In this document: positions 5,794-11,890 of the stretch, piece by piece
How the letters are laid out: the number at the start of each line of letters is the position of its first letter
Position numbering within the stretch: position 1 is the stretch's first letter
Assembly: GCA_021780625.1 (NCBI GenBank)
Contig: JAJXYI010000379.1
Coordinates: 1 to 12,755, forward strand
Direction: 5' to 3'
From: a bacterium
Lineage (GTDB): Bacteria > Verrucomicrobiota > Verrucomicrobiae > Opitutales > Opitutaceae
Length of the DNA: 12,755 nucleotides
Program-made: the position numbers and the translations under genes
Notes under the pieces: generated by a model
Told to the model about the DNA's origin: nothing
Seen by the model: only the letters and a program-made list of their open reading frames with translations
Databases searched by the model: none

Positions 5794-8655
5794 TTAGTAT
5801 TTCAGGGTGGCGCTCAAGGTGTACTTGCGCGGCTCCTGCAGTCCGATCCGCTCGGGGATGGTGTTGGTGTTGTCCCACCAGGCCGTCGTGTAGATCTGGT
5901 ATTTTCTCGAATCGAAGACGTTGCTCACGTTGAGCTGGAACTCGAGGGGTAGGCGGCGGCCTCCGATGGTTGCGGAGGTTTCGTAGCCCACCATGGCGTC
6001 GGCGAGGGCGACGTCGCGGCCCTTGACGAGACCGTTGGTGGTGGCGGCGATGATATTGGCGCTCTGGTAACGACCGCCGCCGCCGATGTAGAAGCCGCGC
6101 AGGGCGCCTTCGGAGAAGCGGTAGCGGGTGTACACATTGCCACCGTATTCACGCTCGCCGCGGGCGGGCTTGCCGTCGAAGGCGGTCTGCTGGGTGATGT
6201 AATCGTTGGTCCAGCCGATGTTGTTGCCGAGGGTGTCCCAGGAATTGTTGGAGAGCATGAAGTTTGCGCCGCCCTGGGAGGCCGCCTTGGCGAGCCAGTA
6301 GGCGGAGTTGGTGGCGAACCAGGACTGAACCTCGGACATGATGTTCTCCATCTTCACGTGGTTGATGGAGAAGTTGGCGGAGAGGCGCCAATTGGGGGTG
6401 GGATTTGCGATCAGCGAAAACTCCCAGCCGTCAGCGTTGCGATCCTGAAGGTAGGCGTTCGCGTCGATGGTGCGGGCGGTCACGTCGGCGGAGCTGATGA
6501 GGCCGGCGGTCTGGAGGGCCTGCAGCACGCGGGAGTTGAACGAGGTGACCTGGCTCTGGATGTTGCCCCACTCGGTGGAGTTGTGGAGCTTGGTGGTGTA
6601 ATAATCGACCGTGGCGTACAGCTTGCCGCCGAAGAAGTTGAACTTGGCGCCCGTGTCGATGCCGGTCGCCTTGGGCATCGGCGGCAGGCCGTAGCCAATC
6701 ACGCGCTGGTTGACGTTCGGGAGGTCGCGGCTGTCGGAGGTGTTCGCGTACAGTGCTATGTCCTTGGTGAGATGATACACGACGCCGGCCGAGAGCGTGT
6801 GGGCGTCGAAGTTGGTGTGCTGGCGGCCGGTTGGATCGAGGGCGAGCATGCCGGCCGAGTTGCGGATGGTCGGGAGCGTCGAGTAGTCGAGGTGGTCGAA
6901 GCGGATGCCGACGATGGTGACGAGGCTGTCGTTGAGGAAATAGCTCTGGAGGGCGGCGAGGGCGGTGTCCTGGCCCTGCTTCGAGTTATTGATCTGCTGG
7001 TCGGGGGCCCAGCCGGACGTGAGCTTCTTGCCGCTGATGGGGTCGGTGACGTTGACAAGCGGCGTGCGCCACGAGGGCACGTGGATGTCGGCGGCGTTGC
7101 CCGGGGTGAAGTAGTAGCGGCGGAAGACGCGGTTGGAGTCGAACTCGGCGGCGGGGTCGAAGGGGGCGCCGACGAAGACCTCGGCGTCCTCCTCATTGAG
7201 GTAGTCGCGCCAATCGTGCTCGACGAGACCGGCGATGCGGTGGCGGCCGAATTTGCCGAGATCGAGCTGGTAGGCGAGGGAGGCCTGGACCTGGTCGATA
7301 GTCGAGGTGTTGTTACGGCGCGTCCAGTTGTTCTCGAGGTAGAACCGCCCGGCGTAGGGGTTGGCCTGGCCGGTGGGGAGAACGGAGCTCGCGTCGGCCC
7401 ACAGCTCGGTGGCGTCGCCCTGGTAGCCGTAGCGGGTCAGGTTGCCTGCGTTGGCATCGTAGCCGAGGAAGCTGTTCGACTGGTGATTGTAGGCGACCTG
7501 GGTGGAGAGATTGCGGGTGATCGTGCTGTCGAGGTAGGCTGAATACGTGTGGTAGCGCGTGTAGCGCGTCGCGTCGGGACCGGCGGAGTTGACGGTCATC
7601 GGGATGATCTTGAGGTTTTCAGGCGTCATCGCGAGGGCGGCCCAGCTCTGCGTGGAGGAATACGCGAAGGGCAGGTTTTCCCAATCGGCGAGCTGGCCGG
7701 TGTTCTGGGTGTAAACGAGGTGGGGGCTCCAGGTCTGGGTGACGACGGTGCTGCTCCACTGGGCGGAGCTGAAGGTGGGGCTGCCGGCGGCGCGCCAGGG
7801 GGCGGTCTGGTCGATCATAAGCCAGGGACGGGCCCAGTTGTCCTTGATGTTTCCGGCCTCGAACTCGCCTCGGAGCGTGGTGGACGGGGAGATCTGGTAT
7901 TTCGCGGCGAAGTCGATGCGCTTCTCGTGGTCGAACTCGAACTCGCGCCATGTGTTCGTGTTTTCAAACATGGCGTTCACGCGGAACGCGAGTTTGCCCT
8001 GGAGGGCGACGACGTTGGTGTCGAGCGTGCCGCGGACACGGCCCCAGCTGCCGAAGGTCAGGTTGTACTCGCTGGGGATGGGCGTGAGGCTGGCCTGCTT
8101 GGTGGTGGTGTTGACGATGCCGCCGGCGGAGCCGAAGCCGAAGAGGATGGCGTTGGGTCCGCGTGACTCGTCGATGCGGTCGATGTTGTAGAAGTCGGTG
8201 GAAGAGGACCAGGCGAAGTAGTTTCGCGCGTAGCTGGCGGCCATGCCGCGGATGCGCAGCTGCCACTCGGGGTTGCCGATCATCGGGTTGGCGTTGAAGT
8301 TCGAGGCGGAGTCGCCGTACTCCGGCACGGCGTCGTTCGAGAAGAGGATGATGTCCTTCATGCTCGTGGCGCCGATGTCCTGGAGGAACTCGGGCGTGAG
8401 CACGGAGATTGCGGCGCCGGTGTCCATGAGGTTCGTGTTGAGGCGGCTGCCGGCGAGGGTGTTCTGGGCCAGGTAGCCGACGTCCTTGTTGGAGGAGACG
8501 ACGAAGGGCGTGAGCTCGATGGTCTGGTCCTGGGATGAGGGCGCGGGGGCTGAGGGGGCCGGGGCGGTCTGTGCGATGGCGGGAACGGCAACGCTGCAGA
8601 GCAGGGCCAGCAGCGGGGCGAGTCTGTGCGGGGAGCGCAGGGATGGGGCTTTCAT
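5794..8655 (-). CDS. TonB-dependent outer-membrane receptor, probable galacto-oligosaccharide importer
   Basis: A 953-residue receptor from the ATG at 8655. The signal peptide is MKAPSLRSPHRLAPLLALLC followed by SVAVPAIAQ (1-29), then a Pro/Ala-rich linker (30-44) and a probable TonB box in ELTPFVVSS. The plug domain spans about 58-190 (AISVLTPEFLQDIGA, LRIRGMAASYARN, IDRIDESRGPNAILFGFG, GGIVNTTTK). The 22-strand barrel fills the rest and ends in KYTLSATLKY, with the usual C-terminal aromatic residue. There is no N-terminal CarboxypepD-like extension and no SusD gene beside it, so it is not a SusC protein. The plug style is one I associate with Opitutaceae. The frame extends 12 residues upstream to a GTG at 8691 that overlaps the GH53 stop (GTGA); ATG 8655 gives a more usual signal peptide. 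Galacto-oligosaccharide uptake is inferred from GH53 and GH2 on either side. Confidence 0.93.
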   Translation of the reverse strand: MKAPSLRSPHRLAPLLALLCSVAVPAIAQTAPAPSAPAPSSQDQTIELTPFVVSSNKDVGYLAQNTLAGSRLNTNLMDTGAAISVLTPEFLQDIGATSMKDIILFSNDAVPEYGDSASNFNANPMIGNPEWQLRIRGMAASYARNYFAWSSSTDFYNIDRIDESRGPNAILFGFGSAGGIVNTTTKQASLTPIPSEYNLTFGSWGRVRGTLDTNVVALQGKLAFRVNAMFENTNTWREFEFDHEKRIDFAAKYQISPSTTLRGEFEAGNIKDNWARPWLMIDQTAPWRAAGSPTFSSAQWSSTVVTQTWSPHLVYTQNTGQLADWENLPFAYSSTQSWAALAMTPENLKIIPMTVNSAGPDATRYTRYHTYSAYLDSTITRNLSTQVAYNHQSNSFLGYDANAGNLTRYGYQGDATELWADASSVLPTGQANPYAGRFYLENNWTRRNNTSTIDQVQASLAYQLDLGKFGRHRIAGLVEHDWRDYLNEEDAEVFVGAPFDPAAEFDSNRVFRRYYFTPGNAADIHVPSWRTPLVNVTDPISGKKLTSGWAPDQQINNSKQGQDTALAALQSYFLNDSLVTIVGIRFDHLDYSTLPTIRNSAGMLALDPTGRQHTNFDAHTLSAGVVYHLTKDIALYANTSDSRDLPNVNQRVIGYGLPPMPKATGIDTGAKFNFFGGKLYATVDYYTTKLHNSTEWGNIQSQVTSFNSRVLQALQTAGLISSADVTARTIDANAYLQDRNADGWEFSLIANPTPNWRLSANFSINHVKMENIMSEVQSWFATNSAYWLAKAASQGGANFMLSNNSWDTLGNNIGWTNDYITQQTAFDGKPARGEREYGGNVYTRYRFSEGALRGFYIGGGGRYQSANIIAATTNGLVKGRDVALADAMVGYETSATIGGRRLPLEFQLNVSNVFDSRKYQIYTTAWWDNTNTIPERIGLQEPRKYTLSATLKY

Positions 8656-8687
8656 AGGTAGGGTTGGTGCGGGGAAAGGGAGGGAAA

Positions 8688-9815
8688 TCACCGGAGGTCC
8701 CGTGCGAACGAGGCGGCGGGAAGGAGTTCACCGTGCCGGTCGAACAGGGCGCAGGCACCGCCGAGCCAGACGAAGAGGTCCGGGGTGGGGATGGCTTCCG
8801 GGTACCAATAGAAGACGCCTGCGCCCCGGCCGCCGGGGACGGCGCGAACGGTTGCCGCCAGGGCGTCGAGGAAGCTGCGTTGTCCTGCGGGGGTGACTGG
8901 GAAGGCCAGGCGGCCTGCGATGCTTGCGAAATGTGCGTCGGGGCGCCATGGATACGCGGTTTCGGCGACCAGGACGGGCCGCCCGGTGGCAGTGGCGGTC
9001 CAGTCGAGTGCGGCGCGCAGGTCGGTGAGACTCCCGTGCCACTCCGGGTAGTAGCTGAAGCCGATCAGGTCGAACGGCACGTGGTGGCTGAGGAGGTTGC
9101 CGATCCACCATTTCGTGCGAGGAAGGTTTCCCACGCTTTCGATGTGCAGGAGGATCACGGGTCGCTTGCCCGCTGGCAGCGCCTCGTCGATCCCGTCGGC
9201 TCCGGCCTTCAGCAGCTGTGCGAGGCGGTCCCAGGCGGCGGAGTCGCCGGATTTCGAGAAGTCGACGCGGCCGTCGGGCCAGAGCATGCCGTTGGTGATT
9301 TCGTTCCCGATCTGGACGTAGTCGGGCGTCACGCCCTCGGCGGCGAAGCGAGCGAGCGTGTCGCGCGTGTAGGTGCGGACGCGTCGCACCAGCTCGGTAA
9401 AGGGAAGGGACGCCCAGGAGGCCGGCTTGGATTGCCTGGAGGGGTCGGCCCAGGTGTCGGAGTAGTGGAGGTCGAGCAGGAAGCGTGCGCCGGATGCGCG
9501 GACGCGCCGTGCGAGGGCGAGGGTGTAGGCGAGATCGTTGTCGACGATTCCCTCATGGTTGGGATGGACGAACAGCCGGAGCCGGAACGCGTTGAACCCG
9601 TGCCTCCGGAGCAGGGCGACCGCGTCCATCGGGTGTCCATTCTCCAGATACATCGCGCCATGATTCTCGTGTGTCGGGAGGGCGGAGATGTCGGCGCCCA
9701 CCAGGAACGCGCCCGGGGCGGGCGGGGGCGTGGCTGCGCCCGCGCAGGCGGAGAGCAGCAGCGCGGCGAGCAGGGAAAGTCCGGTTGGCCGGAAGGGGCG
9801 GGGACCAATGGGCAT
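8688..9815 (-). CDS. GH53 arabinogalactan endo-beta-1,4-galactanase, lipoprotein
   Basis: A 375-residue enzyme that cuts internal beta-1,4-galactosyl links in pectic galactan and type I arabinogalactan. The ATG at 9815 gives a lipoprotein signal with lipobox L21-S22-A23-C24; the frame reaches a TTG at 9857, but that start would lengthen the signal region and lie next to the promoter. The GH53 barrel runs from about 36 to 370. It contains GADIS, FNAFRLRLFVHP, the diagnostic FLLDLHYSDTWADPSRQ (112-128), the acid/base Glu E172 in VQIGNEITNG and the nucleophile E285 in VAETAYPW. The length is normal for a single-domain GH53, and no carbohydrate-binding module is attached. It is the first gene of the block, preceded by AT-rich DNA with two candidate operators. 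Its stop overlaps an alternative GTG start of the receptor gene. Attachment would be periplasmic or, if exported, on the cell surface. Confidence 0.95.
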   Translation of the reverse strand: MPIGPRPFRPTGLSLLAALLLSACAGAATPPPAPGAFLVGADISALPTHENHGAMYLENGHPMDAVALLRRHGFNAFRLRLFVHPNHEGIVDNDLAYTLALARRVRASGARFLLDLHYSDTWADPSRQSKPASWASLPFTELVRRVRTYTRDTLARFAAEGVTPDYVQIGNEITNGMLWPDGRVDFSKSGDSAAWDRLAQLLKAGADGIDEALPAGKRPVILLHIESVGNLPRTKWWIGNLLSHHVPFDLIGFSYYPEWHGSLTDLRAALDWTATATGRPVLVAETAYPWRPDAHFASIAGRLAFPVTPAGQRSFLDALAATVRAVPGGRGAGVFYWYPEAIPTPDLFVWLGGACALFDRHGELLPAASFARDLR

Positions 9816-9861
9816 GGGGCGGGGGCGGAACGAGACCGACAGGTGACACTGCCACAAAAGA

Positions 9862-9895
9862 TGTCAACAGTTTCATTGCAAATAAAACAGTTTGA
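9862..9895 (-). promoter_or_regulatory. Control region of the galactan block: -35 box and paired operator-like sites
   Basis: On the minus strand two related sites occur: TCAAACTGTTTTA (9883-9895) and TGAAACTGTTGAC (9863-9875). On the plus strand the shared AACAGTTT starts at 9886 and at 9866, exactly 20 bp apart, about two helical turns. A consensus TTGACA -35 box (9867-9862, minus) overlaps the nearer site. I see no good -10 box 16-18 bp downstream (ACCTGT at the 17-bp spacing), so the promoter is uncertain. The region is AT-rich against GC-rich surroundings and lies 48 bp or more upstream of the GH53 start. The motif resembles the site upstream of the GH2 gene, which supports shared control by the locus regulator. 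Confidence 0.5.
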
Positions 9896-9900
9896 TAATT

Positions 9901-9942
9901 CGGATGTGCGATCCAGCCCTGTGATTCGATCGAATGCATCCG
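9901..9942 (-). terminator. Candidate hairpin after prephenate dehydrogenase
   Basis: An imperfect stem pairs CGGATG (9901-9906) with CATCCG (9937-9942) and CGATC (9909-9913) with GATCG (9928-9932). On the minus strand it is followed by AATTATC rather than a T-run. A smaller hairpin, GGCCC-gtgt-GGGCC (9949-9962), lies only 3 bp after the prephenate dehydrogenase stop. Together they could end tyrA transcription before the galactan promoter. The perfect 12-bp palindrome ATTCGATCGAAT (9924-9935) overlaps the larger stem and could alternatively be a protein-binding site. Confidence 0.35.
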
Positions 9943-9965
9943 GTGGCAGGCCCGTGTGGGCCGCG

Positions 9966-10808
9966 TCAGAGGCCGCTGCGGTAGGCGCGGCCGCGCTGGA
10001 GCCGAGCGGCGAGATCGTCGTAATCGCGCCGCTCGAGGGAGTCGGTGAAGGTCCGGAGCTCGTCCTGATACTGCGTGAGCGCTCCGAGGATCGCGTCCCG
10101 ATTATGCTCCAGGATGGCGCGCCACATGGCGGGATCTCCTCCGGCGATGCGGGTGGTGTCGCGCAGTCCGCCGCCCGCGTAGCCGCGCCAGGAGGGGTCC
10201 TTCGACGCGAGGAAGGCGCAGAGCGTGGAGGCGACGACCTGGGGAAGGTGGCTGATGTGCGCGACGATCTCGTCGTGCCGGGTCGGATCGGTGACGATGA
10301 CGGACATTCCGAGTGCGCTCCAAAATGCGCTGACGCGCTCGAGGGCGTCAGTGGGGGTGTCGCCAAGCGGGGTGACGAAACAGACGCGGCGCTCGAAGAG
10401 GGCGGAGGAGGCGTTTTCCCAACCGGTCTTGTCGGAGCCGGCCATGGGGTGGGAGGGGATGAAGGGCGTGTCTGCGCGGAGTGCGGCGTGGCAGAGGGTG
10501 GCGATCCGGGCCTTGGTGCTGCCGACGTCGGTGACGAGCGCGCCCGGCGGAAGGTGGGAGGCGATGCGGGCGGCGAGCTCGGGGATGCGGTCGACGGGAG
10601 GGGCGAGAACGACCAGCGACGCGTGTTCGACGGCTTTTTCGGCGGAGTCGGCCACCTCGTCGCACCATGGCTGTCCGCGGAGTTCGGCACGGGTCTCCGG
10701 TCTCCGGGCCCACAGGACGATCCGACGGGCGAGGCGGCGCTCGTGTGCGGCGCGCGCCACCGAGCCGCCGAGCAGTCCGGGCGCAAGGATGGAGAGTTGG
10801 TCGAACAT
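9966..10808 (-). CDS. tyrA: Prephenate dehydrogenase (tyrosine biosynthesis)
   Basis: A 280-residue cytoplasmic enzyme that oxidatively decarboxylates prephenate to 4-hydroxyphenylpyruvate with NAD(P). The N-terminal nucleotide-binding domain starts at once from ATG 10808 (MFDQLSILAPGLLGGSVARA) and includes VVLAPPVDRIPELA and TDVGSTKARI. The active-site region is IPSHPMAGSDKTGWENA (His120), followed by the dimerisation and substrate domain with RHDEIVAHISHLPQVVAS and the GLRDTTRIAGGDPAMW segment. The glycine motif reads A-P-G-L-L-G instead of the usual G-x-G-x-x-G, so its first Gly is Ala. In-frame ATGs at 10826 and 10880 would add basic residues without similarity to the family, so 10808 is preferred. 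No chorismate mutase or ACT domain is present, so this is the monofunctional form. It has no functional link to the galactan genes and is divergent from uppP. Confidence 0.92.
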   Translation of the reverse strand: MFDQLSILAPGLLGGSVARAAHERRLARRIVLWARRPETRAELRGQPWCDEVADSAEKAVEHASLVVLAPPVDRIPELAARIASHLPPGALVTDVGSTKARIATLCHAALRADTPFIPSHPMAGSDKTGWENASSALFERRVCFVTPLGDTPTDALERVSAFWSALGMSVIVTDPTRHDEIVAHISHLPQVVASTLCAFLASKDPSWRGYAGGGLRDTTRIAGGDPAMWRAILEHNRDAILGALTQYQDELRTFTDSLERRDYDDLAARLQRGRAYRSGL

Positions 10809-10908
10809 GGCGACACGACGGCACATGCGCCGCGTCTTGTCGAGTGCGCTCCGGGGGCGGCCGTCGCCCAGATTTTTCATGGAAACGCTTGTCCTCGTGT
10901 CGACCAAA

Positions 10909-10946
10909 GGGAATCGTGCGGTTCACTTTTTCCCACGCGGATTCCC
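10909..10946 (+). promoter_or_regulatory. Leader hairpin abutting the uppP start codon
   Basis: GGGAATC (10909-10915) and GATTCCC (10940-10946) form a perfect 7-bp stem whose last base lies directly before the uppP ATG. Inside it GTG (10916-10918) can pair with CAC (10934-10936) across a GCG bulge. The only weak ribosome-binding-like GGA (10939-10941) is within the stem. The remaining 138-bp gap between tyrA and uppP must carry both divergent promoters, but I recognise no clear -35/-10 pair there. A role in limiting uppP translation is inference. Confidence 0.4.
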
Positions 10947-11801
10947 ATGCATCTCACCTTCCTTCAGATCGTCATACTCGGCCTCGTTCAGGGCGCCGCG
11001 GAACTTCTGCCCGTATCCAGTTCGGCCCATGTGATCGTGGCCGAAAAGCTGATGGGGGTGGATCCGTCGAACCCGGAAATGACCTTCCTGCTGGTGATGC
11101 TTCACACCGGCACGATGTTCGCGGTAATGATCTATTTCTGGAAGGCCTGGCGGGAGCGGTATTTTTCGAGCCGTGAGCGTTTCATTGAAGCGGCGAAATG
11201 GATCATCGCCGCCACGGCGTGCACCGGGTTCCTCGGGCTGGGCCTGAAGATCTTCATCGAGAAAGTGGTCCTGGCGGGTCATGCGAAGGCGGAGGTTGAA
11301 TCGCTGTTTTCGAACCTGCCGCTGATGGCGGTCTCGCTGGCGGTGGCGGGCGTGTTGATCCTCATCGCGGCGGCCCGGGGCCGGGGCACGGAGGAGGTCA
11401 AGGCACGTTCGGCGCTCTGGACCGGCATCGTGCAGGGGCTGTGCCTTCCATTTCGTGGGCTGTCGCGTTCGGGAGCGACGATTTCGACCAGCCTCCTGTG
11501 TGGAACGGGCCGCAAGGCGGCGGAGGATTTCAGTTTCGCGCTGGCGGTGGTGCTGACGCCGCCGGTGGTGGTGCTCGAGTTGCATCGGTTGTACAAGGAC
11601 CGTTCGCCTCTTCATCCGCATGCCTCGCTGTTTCACATGGTGGCACCGGGTCTGGTCGGCATGGCGTGCAGTCTCGTCGCAGGCCTGCTCGCGCTGAAAC
11701 TGCTTTCGCGCTGGCTCGAGTCGGGGCGCTGGCAGAATTTCGGGTACTACTGCCTGTTTTTCGCTGCCGTCGTGTTCATCCTTTCCCAGTCCGGCTACTG
11801 A
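10947..11801 (+). CDS. uppP: Undecaprenyl-diphosphatase (UppP/BacA family)
   Basis: A 284-residue polytopic inner-membrane phosphatase that converts undecaprenyl diphosphate to the monophosphate lipid carrier for peptidoglycan and surface-polysaccharide synthesis; overexpressed homologues give bacitracin resistance. The first motif is VQGAAELLPVSSSAHVIV. Q15 and E19 form the (E/Q)xxxE pair, and S24-S26 and H28 correspond to E. coli Ser/His30. The second motif reads LPFRGLSRSGATIS, with R174 matching the catalytic Arg, but with two extra residues (Phe-Arg) between the Pro and Gly of the usual PGTSRSGAT. FSFALAVVLTPPVVVLEL follows, in the place of the usual FSFLLAIP. Multiple hydrophobic helices fill the rest. 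The same frame is open far upstream to 8664, but that part is antisense to tyrA and GH53, and ATG 10947 matches the family N-terminus. The gene is divergent from tyrA. Confidence 0.93.
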   Translation: MHLTFLQIVILGLVQGAAELLPVSSSAHVIVAEKLMGVDPSNPEMTFLLVMLHTGTMFAVMIYFWKAWRERYFSSRERFIEAAKWIIAATACTGFLGLGLKIFIEKVVLAGHAKAEVESLFSNLPLMAVSLAVAGVLILIAAARGRGTEEVKARSALWTGIVQGLCLPFRGLSRSGATISTSLLCGTGRKAAEDFSFALAVVLTPPVVVLELHRLYKDRSPLHPHASLFHMVAPGLVGMACSLVAGLLALKLLSRWLESGRWQNFGYYCLFFAAVVFILSQSGY

Positions 11802-11851
11802 GGCGCACTTTCGCTTTGGCGGTCGGGCGCAATCGTGACATGTGCTGGATC

Positions 11852-11870
11852 GGTCCGCGCGCCGCGGACC
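11852..11870 (+). terminator. GC-rich hairpin after uppP
   Basis: GGTCCGCG (11852-11859) and CGCGGACC (11863-11870) pair perfectly with a 3-nt loop, 50 bp after the uppP stop and 20 bp before the next start codon. No T-run follows (ATCCAAACC), so it is either a weak or factor-dependent terminator, or a structured leader of the downstream gene. Confidence 0.5.
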
Positions 11871-11890
11871 ATCCAAACCAGGAATCCCCC

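Noticed and set aside
4146..5933. A 595-codon open frame on the plus strand
   Set aside because: Antisense to the symporter and parts of two neighbours. The Glu/Gly/Asp/His-rich composition has no recognisable domain.
6358..8166. Long plus-strand open frames (6358-7542 and 7549-8166)
   Set aside because: Antisense to the TonB-dependent receptor, with Val/Gly/Glu/Ala-rich shadow composition.
815..9895. Idea that the block is a Bacteroidetes-type polysaccharide utilisation locus
   Set aside because: There is no SusD gene, the receptor lacks the SusC N-terminal extension, and the regulator is LacI-type rather than hybrid two-component or ECF sigma/anti-sigma.
9329..10816. A 495-codon minus-strand frame overlapping tyrA and GH53
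   Set aside because: It is in a different frame from both recognised genes, is Ser/Pro/Arg/Thr-rich and shows no motif; a frame shadow.
8664..10946. N-terminal 761-codon extension of the uppP frame
   Set aside because: It runs antisense to GH53 and tyrA, has no family similarity, and the UppP family N-terminus matches ATG 10947 exactly.
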